64,000 nt of DNA from Dicyema japonicum. Lineage: Eukaryota > Dicyemida > Rhombozoa > Dicyemidae. The notes below the pieces were generated by a model. That model saw nothing but the letters and a program-made list of their open reading frames with translations. It made no database searches and was not told where the DNA came from. The stretch covers positions 783,221 through 847,220 of the forward strand of contig RDEW01000013.1 in the NCBI GenBank assembly GCA_011109175.1, given 5' to 3'. Shown here one piece after another: positions 1-11,375 of this stretch. How positions within the stretch are numbered: position 1 is the first letter of the stretch; each line of letters opens with the position of its first letter. Position numbers and translations under genes: made by a program.

Positions 1-2144
1 TGCCACGGCCACCCTCAATCTACGAACAATACAGCACACACCAAGCTTACAAAACCCAAAGCAGCCTTATAACAGGGAGAGACCGACAGATCCGCAGCCT
101 TGACCTCCCACACAACGCCAGGCTCGAACCACACATCAGGTTGTAAGTGAGGAGCCGAATCAAATGCATAGTAAGGCTTGGCCCGAACTATTTTGCTATC
201 CTGGAGAGTCTCAGTGTGACTCTTAAGGTCCTCGTCACTAAACCCGGTCCCAATCAACATAAAAGAGCAGATTACCTTACAAATAGTCTCATATTGGTCG
301 TCCTCAGGGTTGTAACAAGCCAGCAAGAATCCTCCGTAATATCCAGTCCTTTTACCAGTTCCGTGGTAAGCCCCTATCACAACCAAATCCAGAGTGTCCC
401 CCATCCCTTCCAAATAATCCTTCTTCAGCTAGAAGTTAACCACAGGACCACCTTTAGCCATTTATGGGACCGTTTCGACAGTTCATAGCTTGCATCCACG
501 TCCAACGTCTTCAGCATCAAACCTTCACAACCAGCTAACAAGAATTAACCCAATAACCACATTTCAGAGCCTTGGAAAGGAAACCATCGATCTGATCCCC
601 TTCAAAAGAGTCTGAGTACTCGGCGAAACAGAATTTGCCTTCCACGGGAGAGAATGATTCTAACAAAATTTCCCTCCTTTTTCTAAGCGAGCTTTTCAGT
701 AGAGATTTCCCATTTATAAAGAGAATGTCGAACACAAACAGACACACAGTCACTGTAACGTCCTCCACGTGTACGTCTTTTCGTTTCCTGGTGGACAACT
801 GCTGGAAAGGTAACGTTTTTCCCGCTTTTAAATCCCAAGCGACCGTCTCTGCATCCAAGATGAAAGAGTCCACCCCAGGTCTCACAGCAGCGTCCACATA
901 TTCCGCAATCTCAGGGAACCTCTCACACGTGGGGTCCAGATTTCTGCTGAAGATCTGCACCTTTCCTCCCATTTTGTGGATCTGAGCTCGTTCTCCGTCA
1001 TATTTGAACTCGCATGTGAAGGAATGGTCTCCAAAGGTCGCCAGCGCTGCACCGATCGAGCGGGACGGTTGTGCCAACATCGGCTTGGCTGGGATCCCAG
1101 GCTGAATAACCACGTGCTCGAGTTCTTGAAAGTCACCGGTTAGGAGAATCCCAATAATCCTCTCAAAGTTAGGGCATTGACTAGATTTAGGCAATAGACA
1201 ACCAATAAGCTGATTTTAGTAGATTTAAGTAGACCCCATTAGAAACGGCAGAATTTTGGTTGTTCAATTTGAACTTTAAAAAGGCTTGGGTGAGGGCGGG
1301 CAAAATCGTCTGTTCTGCCAATCCAATCCTAAGTTTGCCGCCTAAAGACCGCACCAAGTACTTAGTCTCCGATCCGTGCCTACAAGCGACCAATAAAGCC
1401 TGTATTCTATCACATTTGGCGCCCATAGCCTTTGATAAGCCAAATCTTACATTTTTTCCCGTTAGACTGGAGATCTCTTTCAAAGTCTCATAGACACGCG
1501 CCACTGTTAGGGGTTTAGGTTTAAATAGGGTGTTCTTGGTCCGAGAGGTCTCAGCCACGTTTCCCAAGTCGCCCAAAGAGGCAAGCATTAGTTTTTACTT
1601 GGGTCGTCTTCTTTCCCGTTGCCATGAAATGGCCTTAATAATAAGAGAGTCCCCTAAGCCCAATTTGGCAGGTTCATATTGTGGTGAGAGGCGGTTGAGG
1701 GAGAGGTAGACACAAGAGATCAAGTCCTCGCTGCTGTGAGAGATCACAGAGGCTAGGAGGTTGGCCAACGTTGAGGTGATCTTAAGTCTGAATATTGACC
1801 TCAGACAACCTGCTTGAGATACCCTCGATAAGCTCGAAGGTTCGGCTTAGGGCAATGTAAGGCGTTCTAAGCGTGTACATCGGGCACAGTTACCTCGTCT
1901 CTGCTGTCCAAAAGGCGTCCTTTACTGGGTCGTAGTCCTCTCTTGATGGATCGAAGTCAGTGGGATCAAATTCACTAAACAACTAAATTTACCATCCACT
2001 TTAAATATTCATTCAAATTTTCCCGTTCTTTTCCTAAAATAAGAATAATGCTTGCCGAGAGCAGTCGGCTTTATTTCAGTGCTGACCGCTTTAATTTTCG
2101 ACTATTTTTAGGAATAAAATTACTTTCGGTGAGTTATCCGCCAT
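1..2144 (-). CDS. LIG1: ATP-dependent DNA ligase I (3' end cut by window edge)
   Basis: Seals nicks in the nucleus, joining Okazaki fragments. Read from right to left, the pieces give the DNA-binding domain (motifs [33 protein letters not shown]), the adenylation domain with motif [14 protein letters not shown] (nucleotidyl lysine codon at 1003-1005) and [11 protein letters not shown], then the OB domain ([29 protein letters not shown]). GT-AG introns that restore the human-like order: 20-50, 429-451, 535-557, 1181-1202, 1788-1809, 1867-1893 (22-31 nt). The C-terminus runs off the left edge. Two oddities: a 21-nt in-frame insertion at 255-275 that looks like an intron without an AG acceptor, and an in-frame TAA at 1595-1597. 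The start is tentative: the first ATG upstream that fits is at 2144, followed by a 22-nt intron, but the N-terminal stretch before 1982 is poorly conserved and probably has a frame break. Confidence 0.9.
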
Positions 2145-2761
2145 GGTGAGCTTTCGCTTGCTAGAATAAAAAAATAACTAACCATTTTGTTACTAAGTTT
2201 TTATCTTCCTGATTAGAGGAGAAGAACGATCTTGAATGATGTGGAAATTTACTTTAAGGATTTTTGCGGCATTCTTACTATATTTTTGTGATGACCGATT
2301 AATCTACACAAAGATAACAATTTTAAAATTTTAATTAATGGGGAATTTAAAATTTAAATTTTTTTATTTTGTTTTTTTACATTAAAATAAATCAAATCGG
2401 TCAAAAAAGTCCAGAGTGTCTCCCATTCTCTTCAAATCAGCCTGAGAATTATCAACGATCTCATTCAAGCTACCCACGGTAATAATTCTCCTTGATTATC
2501 GCTAAGTTCGCTAACAACTACGGATTTCATCATTAAGGATACTACTAATGAGTACGCTCCCCCTTTATTTTTTGTAACCCCATCTAAAACTCCATCAAAA
2601 TTCTGAATATTTCACCGCATGTATCTACGAGTTTAAAGCAACTTTCCTTTACTCCCCACGTTGTTAAAAAGGTACTCATTATTGAACATTCCTTTCTTCA
2701 TGCATTGCACGAACTTAACGTTGCGACCCACGTGCCTAAAAATTTCCAATTATTGAATAGG
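2145..2761. other. Intergenic, AT-rich; no gene seen
   Basis: No supported gene. On the minus strand at about 2405-2440 a short stretch reads LKRMGDTLDF, resembling the ligase OB-domain start [10 protein letters not shown] found at about 385-420. Confidence 0.4.
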
Positions 2762-2774
2762 ATTCAAATTAAGA

Positions 2775-3016
2775 CGGGTTCGAATCTCGCTGCTGTTCAC
2801 CTGGTGAAATGTTCCACGCATCTACGATGCAGAAAGGGTTTGACGAGTGACGCCGTCATCAGTGGATACTCACTGCGGAACTGGATTGTCTAGAAAGGAC
2901 ACACACACAAGAAAAAAGAAAAAATTAAAATTAACTATTCTTTACTTAAATAAAGTGTGTGTCCTGCCTATGCGGAGCTATAAATACTATGGCTCTCGTG
3001 AAAAGGCTTTATTATT
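2775..3016 (+). repeat. SINE family 1, 5'-truncated copy with 13-bp target duplication
   Basis: Starts inside the tRNA-like head at a B-box (GGGTTCGAATCTC) and ends in a short (ATT)n tail. It is flanked by a perfect 13-bp direct repeat, ATTCAAATTAAGA, at 2762-2774 and 3017-3029. Near identity with 50327-50440 plus 52231-52400 defines the family. This copy lacks the transposon present in that one, so it shows the empty site: GTCTAGAAAGG. Confidence 0.88.
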
Positions 3017-3269
3017 ATTCAAATTAAGAATACCATGAATCCAAGAAAAGTTACCCTCTAGGTCCCAGGTGGTTAAAAAGCGACCTCCTTCTTTCATGTG
3101 TTTTTTATTTGTCTCTTTCGATAACGTAACAATCGAGAGAAGGCTTCGGTTGTTAGGGAACATTGTGGAAGAGCTATAGGACTTCGATATTGTTAGGGAG
3201 GCAGTTAATCGTCTAATCACCTTGAAGTTTGTCCTCCACCCTTCTTAATAGCCTTTCTAAAAAAAAACG

Positions 3270-3790
3270 TACAAATAATTAGGTGATTTCAGCTTCTAGT
3301 AAGTTCCAGATTCTCCTCCAATGGTCCGGCAGCGATCTCGCTGTCTTCCGTAATTGTTTACTTGAATTTTTAGGAGTATCAGGATATCGTCCCCAACATG
3401 TTAAACAGAAAAAATCACCTACGGGGAAAATTGCGACCGTAGATCAGAGAAATCCGCAGCATCCAAAAAGACGTGGACAAAAAATGTAGACACGGAATGG
3501 AATATAGTGCTAATCCCAAAAAGGGGAATTTCTGGAGATAACCGAAAACTGATGTGCCCAAAAACAGAAGCGGAGCTGATCGTACTTCAAAAACCCGATG
3601 GCAAGTAGTCAATCCGAGGGGAAGTTGTCGTGATCTTTAAAGACAGCTATAGCAAATGCAAGGAGCTGATACAAAAAACGCAGATCCGACTAATACCTTG
3701 CCAGTACCCCCACAATAACGTTAAAAAACTAATTAAGTGATCTCAATTTCCACCAATTCCTGGACCCTCCATGTGTGATCTTCCAACGTC
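3270..3790 (-). repeat. LINE 3'-end repeats (two short copies)
   Basis: At 3270-3340 and 3725-3790 the minus strand ends in a recurring tail that translates roughly as W-R-R-I-W-N-L-L-E-A-E-I-T-stop, followed by CTAATTA. The same tail recurs at 34110-34170 (-) and 39935-39990 (+), which suggests the C-terminus and 3' end of one retroposon family. Nothing else between these two copies is recognised. Confidence 0.45.
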
Positions 3791-4249
3791 CCGACTGTAA
3801 AACGATAGAGCCGCCGCGAATGCCTACAAAAGAATAGGACAACGTTCCTCTGCTCGATCATCGCCCAGTGGCTTCCTAGTTTTTTCAGACAGACAGGAAT
3901 TGCAGCCATGGTTCCTCGTGGACTGCTTCGTAAGGAGAGTGAGAAGAGGGGGTTTTAATACTGTGAGATGTAAATGTGTACTTCTGATTGAATTTCGTTG
4001 ATTGAGTTTGGAAGAAGATATCGCAGACCTCCATCGAGAGAGGCACATTCAGTTGTCGGAACAATGACCTGGCTATTCAATCTGTATATGCAGTCCATTC
4101 GAAGAAAGGAGCACTTAATTGCCTTCGATACATTCTACTTCCAGAGTCAGTTATTTTTTTACCACTTCCATGGGAGTCATAATAATTATATTCTCGCATG
4201 CGTAGCAAAAGTAGCAATTTTGATCTGAATCTCTTCCACGCACCCCCTG

Positions 4250-4600
4250 TTATTAGCTAGAACTGTTTGAGTCCAGGTTATCGCCTGAGTTCAGTTGTAT
4301 TTTAGCGTTTTGCAGGTCCATCGAAAGACTGGTGATGTTACCATGAAAAGGCCCTCTTTACAAACATAGTAGTCTTCCATAGCTCTGTTCGACGGGAATA
4401 CCGATTCCATCCTCAAGATGTGCCTAAGCGGCCTCCATCGAGACTCCACTACCTCCATGCTTATCGGATTACACTCGCATTTTTTGTAGATTCCTTTACC
4501 TGAAAATCTGGTCGGCCAGCCCGTTCCTGTAATTATCCTCAGATAGTTCCTGTGGTACGAGTCAAGCCTCTCTTTCAGGATTCCCTTATCTATTTAGCAT
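4250..4600 (-). pseudogene. Non-LTR retrotransposon family B, RT C-terminal fragment
   Basis: The minus strand reads a continuous segment containing HRNYLRIITGTGWP, IYKKCECNPIS, ESRWRPLRHILRM and SNRAMEDYY. This matches the C-terminal region of the better copy at 39190-39566 (KWPKKISNNDLYSKCKSG, RSRWSLFGHILRL, ANIAMENYL). No RT core is attached. From 4610 to about 4900 a further degenerate tail follows, similar to 56240-56360. Confidence 0.6.
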
Positions 4601-4996
4601 CCCAAGACTACGGTAAAAACAAACTAATTAGCACGTGATCCTGATTCGTGACTTCATATTTGCCCGTTGTTCCACCCTCTTGCTTGCGCATGATCGTACG
4701 GCTGACTAAATTTATGGGCCGCATTCCTGCATTCTGGAGTCTAATCTCATAAGGGCCTTCAGAGGCGTCGGTCCGGTTAGGTATTCTCTACAAGTCCAAC
4801 GCTCCGTGACTCTGAAAGCCCTCCTTTGCTCGATTTTCCTCATATTTGTCCGAGATATGGACGATCTCCACAAGTGCTTATGAGAAACATGACTCGATGT
4901 ACTGTCAGGGCCGGTTTAGTACCGGAGTCCTTGAGAGTCCTTATATAAATAAAATAATATTATGTGTAAAATAATTTTATATTTTGGTTTAAAAAA

Positions 4997-6630
4997 TTAA
5001 TCAATTTTTTCTTCACAAGACCACGTAAGGACAGCAATCGTCTTTTCAACATTTTCTAACCTCATTATCATGACAAAACCAATAATCATTCTGAACTGTT
5101 CATTATTCAGGACATTCTTGACAAAAAGGTAAACAGGAATGGCAGAAACAGCAACCAGTAGACCAACCCCCACAATATGAGATAATAAAACCTGCCTCTT
5201 TCGGGAATCTCGTTATGGTAACGATAACGAGTGTCCCCACGAACAAAATAAAAGCTATTGGAATAAAGAGGTTGACCTTAAGTATAAGGGACCATTATTA
5301 CTTTCACAGGTCGGTGACAATCGGGCCACTTCTTCCTGAAGTAAATAAGAGTGGAGACTGAGACAATCACAGAGACCCAATTCACAATATTGGCCAATGT
5401 TAGCAAAAAAGTAAAGTCACTGAAGAGTGTGTAGCATATGGATAGGAGTCCCTGATATTTTAGAGTCATATTTACAGTAAAACAGATTGCCACAGTAGGA
5501 GTATTGAATCTCATATTGATCGTGTTTAGAACATAAGGCATGTGGTTATGCCGAGCAGCAATGAAGACCAGTCTAGTCATGAATTCAGATGGAACCTGGA
5601 AGTCGTAAAAATGAGTCCGTTGACCGAACTGAAAATTGAGCAGACAATTCCGACGGTCAAAAAGTATCCATAGCCCACATAGAGAGATTGTCCAAAGTCC
5701 TATAATGGAGCCTCTAAATTACGATAGCGATATCATCCGAGTTTATTATTTCAGTCTTTGTTAAGGCCAAGTAGAACGAAATTGCCGTGAACACATAAAC
5801 GACCGTGATTGTGATTATGGAGAAACTCAGGCTGATTGGGAGATCCCTAAATAGCTCACATAACCTACCTCTGCACGTTTTTCATTTCATCGGAAACATT
5901 AGTGAGAGACTGCCTTCATATTATTACATTGAGAAACCATCCAGAGTAGGCTATGAGTCCTTTGTAGTGGGCCATAGCAAAGAATGTGAATTTGTGAGTC
6001 GAATCGGAGAAGTTCAATCTAACCATGTTAAGGTGTCCTATAATCATTACCCACTCAACCGGTGGACAAATAATAGACTCCAGTAAAAATGATAGAAAGT
6101 AAAACCATGATCTTGACTCCTGTGGATAAATCCTGTATTACCGTGGATATAGTCACACTCAAACAGTTTACGGCAGTCAGGAATACTAGCATCATTAAGA
6201 ATTGCTTACATATGCACAGAATGCTCAGCAAAATTATGGCTGAGTTCATTGGAGTACACACGGAGTAGATTCCTTTAAGGAAGTAGTCGGCAAAAATAAT
6301 TGAATTGACTGCTATGAAAGAAGGTTTTATTATGATCACTTCGACCCACATTTTTAGAAAGGCAACGAAGGGACCGAACGCCTTCATAATGTAAATGTAG
6401 TCCCCACCTGATACAGGTATCATCGTCCCCAATTCGGCGTAGCACAGGGAACCGAAAATTGAGACAAGGCCGCAGTTTATCCAAACCACTAAGGAAAGAC
6501 CTTGACTTCCACTTAATCTCAATATTTCGGATGAACTCAAAAGGATCCCAGATCCAATAACTGAGCCAAGAATCAAGGTTATTGAGTTGAAAAGTGTCAG
6601 TTTTTTCTTTAATTGGTTGCTTTCATTCAT
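4997..6630 (-). CDS. LAT-type amino-acid transporter (SLC7 light chain)
   Basis: A 12-helix APC-superfamily permease. In animals these light chains pair with an SLC3 heavy chain at the plasma membrane and exchange neutral or cationic amino acids. Starts MNESNQLKKKLTLFNSI; helix 1 has the family signature GSVIGSGILLSS, then VVWINCGLVSIFGSLCYAEL and SGGDYIYIMKAFG. Later exons give KNVQRDLPISL, SSVNGLIFTTSRLVFIAAR, HRPVKVNLFIPIAF and a short C-terminal tail. Nine GT-AG introns restore the frame: 6186-6209, 6038-6059, 5910-5927 (18 nt), 5847-5868, 5700-5722, 5573-5595, 5452-5475, 5277-5301, 5192-5222. With these removed I see no frame break, so the gene is probably functional. The residue order and spacing follow LAT1/LAT2/y+LAT closely; the exact paralogue cannot be assigned. 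Confidence 0.9.
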
Positions 6631-6730
6631 TCGGTCATTTTATGCAAATTAAATTAAATTAAACAAATATTTTAATTATTAAAAATATTATTAAATATTA
6701 TTTAATTTTTATAATTAGTGTTGGTTCCTT

Positions 6731-6880
6731 TGCGCCTCCGACGCTGGAATTCTTGAGTCGTCTAGGGAATCGGATCGCTACACGAAAAGGAAACCCTCGT
6801 GAGCGCTGCTGGTTATTTGACCGAATCTCGCTCGCTATCCTGAGAGGGAATAGCCACGAAGTCAGGGCAGCCTCTATATA
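6731..6880 (+). mobile_element. Family A retroelement, C-terminal domain only
   Basis: An open frame of about 45 codons reads LEFLSRLGNRIATRKG, WLFDRISLAILRGN, then RAAS and a stop. It is one of about 15 pieces in this window that share the pattern ETSG..FLxxLGxxLAxRxxDxRExxWLxQRIsxAIvRGNA. It lies 100 bp upstream of the transporter start. Probably a 5'-truncated insertion. Confidence 0.6.
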
Positions 6881-7379
6881 ACCGTTACTCTACTTTTTTT
6901 CTTTAATAAAATTTAATTAAAAAAAATTAGTGATCTCCAACATGAACAAAATCTATAATTTATTCCCCTTGGTATTAATTAGTTAAATGTCATATGGTCC
7001 ACGTGTTTCATGTGACTTCAGTGCCAGGGTGACTGAAAAGACTATTTGGTCAAGCTACTGACATTTCCTTTTTTCGACCCTGAATCTAGATGGAATATCA
7101 TTGTCGACTGTGAGTCGTGGAAAGTTATTGTTGGTCGAATCGTCACGTGTTTATTTTATAACCGATTGATATCACAGTCAAGGTTCATGAATTAGTTAGG
7201 GTCCTTGAGTAAGGCAAAGAAAGTTTGAATCTGATGAATCAAAAAGTTAACTTCCACTTGTCACTATCCCCTGTCTACATATACTTTTGGTGAGAAATGC
7301 CAACCTCTATGACTCCCTCCAAGAACATGTCCTAACGCACAATATATGGCTTAGTGTGCTGTAAATCGACTGAGACTGA

Positions 7380-7500
7380 TTACTAGGGCGGAAATTGTCC
7401 TATTTAGGACAAAAAAGTAGGACATTGTTGTATTTCAAAGATAAAATTGTCCTAAAATAGAACACTGTCCTATTTCAAAGATAAAATTGTTCTAAAATGG
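7380..7500. repeat. Short tandem repeat, about 42-bp unit
   Basis: Two near-identical units around the core TATTTCAAAGATAAAATTGT (at about 7432 and 7474) with TGTCCTA motifs. TGTCCTATTTT recurs at 9037-9050 after the hAT-like fragments, so these could be ends of one decayed element. That link is only a guess. Confidence 0.4.
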
Positions 7501-7599
7501 ACATATTTTTTAATTTTGTTAGTATTTGTCCATTTCTTTTTAAATTACACGTTTAAATTGTTTTTTGTGTATTAGCAATCTTCATTTAATGACTGCTGA

Positions 7600-8590
7600 G
7601 AACTAAGAGAAAAAAATAAGGAACGAATTTCCAAAGCTATGATCTTCAATATTGAATTACAAAAAACGTTTTTAAACAAAAAATTCTATTTAATTATTGA
7701 TGAAAGTAACATTAACGGAAAATGTAATTTTCTGGACAATTTGTAATCGAGGCAACGAATTGGGATTGCAGTTGTCCGCGGAAACGCTTACTCCTAATGT
7801 CAGCAGCCGCTCTTCCCCATAGTTAATAAATAAAATTACTTAATTAAATTTTTTTTAAACAATAACAATTTATTGAAGAATAAAACCAAATAGTTAAAGG
7901 CTACTGGCTGCTCTCAGGATTGAGAGCGCATTTCCCCTTACGATCTGTAAGGAGATGCGCTCAATGAGCCAGCCCTTCTCTCTGACATCTCTCCTCCTTT
8001 TAGCGACTAACGATCCAATTTTGTTGAGCAGGGCTAACGACCTGATTCCTATGACTCCCGAAGTTTCGACTGCGACTGGTTCAAATGTGTACTTCTTTGC
8101 TTTAAGTATTTCTGCTTTCTCTGCAGCTGAGCCTGGATTTGTCGCACTCATTGTAATATTGGAAGGGGAGGAGCTATCTACGCAGGTGGCATCCCAGGCC
8201 AGGTACTTCCCAGCATCCCACGGGAACAGAGTCGCTCCATCCGGCCTTCTGTTGATAAATTATTATTAAAAATTTCAAATTTATATTATTTATTAGCGAT
8301 GTGGCTCCTTATATGATATTTCTCAAGATGGGGGAGGTTCTTGGAAGCGGCATTTTATTATTCCGAAAATCTCGTTGCGATAAAAGACATCGTTAATAAT
8401 TTTGAAGACGATGGGATTATTGTTGCCAATGTGAAGCAATCAATAATGAAAATTTGTTTCATGAACTCTGGAATTACCAAATATCAATGGCTATAATCTA
8501 ATTTGGAAAAATTGCAAAACTCACGGTATTTAATCAAAGAAAGTTATGCAGATTTTGAAAAGATCCAGGATTTACAGAACGAAGATAAGT
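7600..8590 (+). mobile_element. hAT-like transposase fragments split by family A insertions
   Basis: At 7620-7745 the plus strand reads LNKKFYLIIDESN. At 8340-8580 it reads AIKDIVNNFEDDGIIVANV and LEKLQNSRYLIKESYADF, which resembles hAT-superfamily transposase C-terminal regions. Two family A pieces sit between them: 7750-7840 (+), with QRIGIAVVRGNAYS, and 7885-8265 (-). All frames are broken. The assignment rests on pattern similarity only. Confidence 0.4.
7885..8265 (-). mobile_element. Family A retroelement, endonuclease-like C-terminus
   Basis: The minus strand reads PDGATLFPWDAGKYLAWDAT, then CVDS, SAAEKAEILKAKKY, VAVETSGVIG and WLIERISLQIVRGNALS before a stop at about 7894. The PDG..(F/W)..WDATCxD pattern is the C-terminal nuclease-like module that follows the reverse transcriptase in this retroelement type. 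The frame is open over about 120 codons, the best preserved copy of this module in the window. Confidence 0.65.
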
Positions 8591-8879
8591 AAGCCCAGCA
8601 CAAACAGTCATAACTAATCCAAGGAAGGAACCAAAGGGAGAACATCTACTTGTGCCGACCAAATCCATCTTCCAATACTTCATTACAGGCTTCCGTTTCC
8701 GAAGAGAGGTGGGGAAGTAGGTCCGCCCTCTTCCATTTTTGTCCCACGTCATACCGTCGCGGACATCACTTCATTCTTTAGCGGAATCGTTTTCATAATG
8801 CAATCTTCATCAGAGGATCTGGTCAGGGAGAAAAGTAGGAAGATCTCTTTTAACAACTGTGCCAGAAGGACTCGTCGCC

Positions 8880-8990
8880 TCACGGGTGGGATCTGTTTGA
8901 CAAGATTTGACTTCGCTGAAAACTCCATCTTTCGGATTCGAACCCACGACCTTCAGACCCATCAGATGTTAACGTTCAGACAGAAAGTTT
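8880..8990 (-). repeat. tRNA-like sequence, probably a SINE head
   Basis: Minus strand has TCTGAAGGTCGTGGGTTCGA, a good anticodon-arm/variable-loop/T-loop B-box run. The T-stem 3' side and acceptor do not pair, so this is not a working tRNA gene. Confidence 0.35.
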
Positions 8991-9079
8991 ACGGTTAAAC
9001 GCGAAAATTACAAAATAATTTGAAAAATAATAAAATTGTCCTATTTTTTTCTTAGGATGTCCTGAGCATACTTTCAGAC

Positions 9080-9560
9080 TACATCAACGTGTGGGTTCTT
9101 ATGGTCGTCAAAGAGGTCTTTTTAATTAATGTATCACTTTGGAGTTCGACCCACTCCTTCAAATTAAGACTTTCGGTAGTTTGACCCACGTGTGAGCGCT
9201 TTTGTGTCATCAATGAATGATTTGTCTCTTACCATGCATCCTTACAGTTAACACTCAGTTGGTGATGGTTACTTAAGTAGTCTGCTCTACTGTTTGGGGA
9301 CAGAACAAAGAGTAGTGGCGACATACTATCTCCACGAAAGATCCCCCTCACAAATTTGAACTCCCCAATGCTCTTTTTGTTATCGGATTTTCAGCTTGCC
9401 AAACAGGCATTTAAGCTTTACCATTCACTTTTAAGATAATTAAGGTCAACTGAGTCAGGCCTTTTACAACCACTCACAGTGTCTTCAACCCATTAGCACA
9501 TTGGTAGCTTAGACACTGTTAAATATGTGCTTGCTCGCGACTTTATTCGCCACCCTCTAG
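9080..9560 (-). pseudogene. Reverse transcriptase fragment (non-LTR)
   Basis: The minus strand reads RGIFRGDSMSPLLFVLSPN, an RT motif B (GxxQGDSLSPLLF) with a replaced glutamine. Upstream are frame-broken pieces of finger/palm (TQLTLIILKVNG-like). Downstream the catalytic YxDD is not recognisable. This differs from families A and B, which use GVPQGDSLSP or other motifs. Confidence 0.5.
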
Positions 9561-10922
9561 GCTTTGGCATACATGCAATTGGTGTCACTAGGCGATTTCG
9601 GGTTGTCTATCTTAGGAATCAGGCACGTAATACCAGTTCATGGAGAATAATAAGATTATAAACATACTCCCTCAGAATATTACACTAAGTTTTTGATAAA
9701 AAATTAAACAATTTATCAACTTCCGGGGTTAACAAGCTAAAAAATTTTAATCTCCAATCGGATTTCTCTACAAGGATGAGAGAAGGTACTTATTCGTATC
9801 CGGATTTCATTGATTTAAAAACATTTAGTAAAACTAAGCCTAATTCTCAAATTGGGGTTGGAATGAACATTCTGATCAATAACATAAAGAAAATATGAGA
9901 GACGTTATGTCTTCATCATAGTATTTTACAATAGCAAGTACCACTGTATGATGAACATTTTCATAGTTTTTGGCATCTGGATTCGATCCATGAACATTGG
10001 TGCAATAAACACTTCTATAGTTTATAAAATATCGTGAATCCGATGTCTACGCTGTTATTTTGTTTATACACTAGAACGGATAAAGGGTTAAGTTGAGAAG
10101 ATGAAGGCTTATGTAGAATAGGGTTACGACGCCAGTGTCCACCTTCACCGCCATGAAAACTTTGGTGCAGCTCTAAAATGCGGTTGATAATTTTTTGAAT
10201 CTTTAAAAATAGTGTTCTTTTTCAGTAAAAGATTATTTATTGTTTTTCGAAACATGTTTGAGAATCTATCAGCTAACCCCTGACACGAAATAGCATCACT
10301 TTTTTCTTTATAAGTAACAATTTGAGTTTTTATTAAAAGTATGCCGATTGTACAGTTTACGAGAAAAATTGGAAGACATGCATTAATTAAATTTTTATGA
10401 TAACTAAAATTAGAATTTGTCTCCAAAGTCCTTGGATTGCATGTAGCGTTGTAGAAATTTTTTCGACTACTAATTATGATTTTGTTTAATTTTATGACTG
10501 ATTAATGTTTATTATTTTAGATTAAATTACTCAGACGCACTGAAATAAACACAATATTAGAGAGATTGCCATTTTATGACTCCCATGTCTAGGTCTTGGA
10601 AGATGTGACCTCCAAATGCTGTAAACTGGGGGCTTAATCAATTATGCGACAATAATGAATTTGTTGTGTTGAAAAACGCTATAACCAAAAGCATTTGTCT
10701 CTAAATTAAGCCATGTGTTGTGACTGACGACTCAGTTTGGTAAGGACATTGAGAGAAACTGAAAAGGGGAGAATAAAGGAGATACGTCAGCAACTCTTTT
10801 TCCAAGAAGGGTTTTTGTGAATATGTCGACTCAGTTAATATTGTTAATTAATTTTTAGTTTATAATTTATTTTAAAATTATTTAAAATTATTTTTATATT
10901 ATTAAAATCCATTAAATATTAA
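9561..10922. other. No supported gene
   Basis: AT-rich. One 93-codon minus-strand ORF at 10145-10426 (lysine/asparagine-rich) matches nothing I recognise and is not supported by splicing or similarity. Confidence 0.35.
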
Positions 10923-11375
10923 ATGATTTTGCCTAAGATTGTCCCATTTATCAGATTTTCTAGACGAGTTCACATTGACACTAACAATTTCACTTCTGTC
11001 ATAAAAGACATGGAAGTATTAAAGTCCACTCCATCTGAGAGAATCTGTCGACTTTTGGTTGATGAAAGTCATGTGGACGAGACTGGAAATCTCCACCCAG
11101 GATGTAGCATAACCCTACTGGACGTCCTTACTACATTTTGGCACTTTGAACAGCACGGAAAGATGACTTTGACTGTAAACATTCATTCAGTGTTAGATTA
11201 ATGCTAATAAATTAGTTTATACAATTCATCCCACGTGGGTGATTCCTTATTAATCACGTGCAAAAATATGCTAATCAAAGACAAGATTGCGACTGCAGAA
11301 TGTCACATTCGGAGGGAGAAGGATGCGGCAGACGTTCTGTTTGGGACTCACACAATGTTCAGATTGGTAGAATAA
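10923..11375 (+). CDS. Hotdog-fold acyl-CoA thioesterase, ACOT13/THEM2-like
   Basis: Hydrolyses acyl-CoA; the animal homologue is a small tetrameric mitochondrial/cytosolic enzyme. Removing one 24-nt GT-AG intron (11192-11215) gives a protein of about 142 residues, the usual family length. Segments align in order with ACOT13: RICRLLVDESHVDETGNLHP (dimer strand and active-site turn), GCSITLLDVLTTFW (central helix with the conserved Asp), LTVNIHSVLYNSSHVGDSLL, and a C-terminal KDAADVLFGTHTMFRLVE. The N-terminus MILPKIVPFIRFSRRVHI is basic and could be a mitochondrial presequence. Two usually conserved positions differ: the Asn before the turn is Asp here, and the HGG motif reads HPG. Frame is intact. 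Confidence 0.82.

Noticed and set aside
635-985. Plus-strand ORF opposite DNA ligase
   Set aside because: Shadow of the conserved minus-strand exon.
2775-2790. tRNA gene at GGGTTCGAATCTC
   Set aside because: It is the B-box of a SINE flanked by target duplications; no tRNA fold.
8534-8752. Membrane-protein exon on the minus strand
   Set aside because: One hydrophobic segment only, overlapping hAT-like sequence on the other strand and with no splice support.
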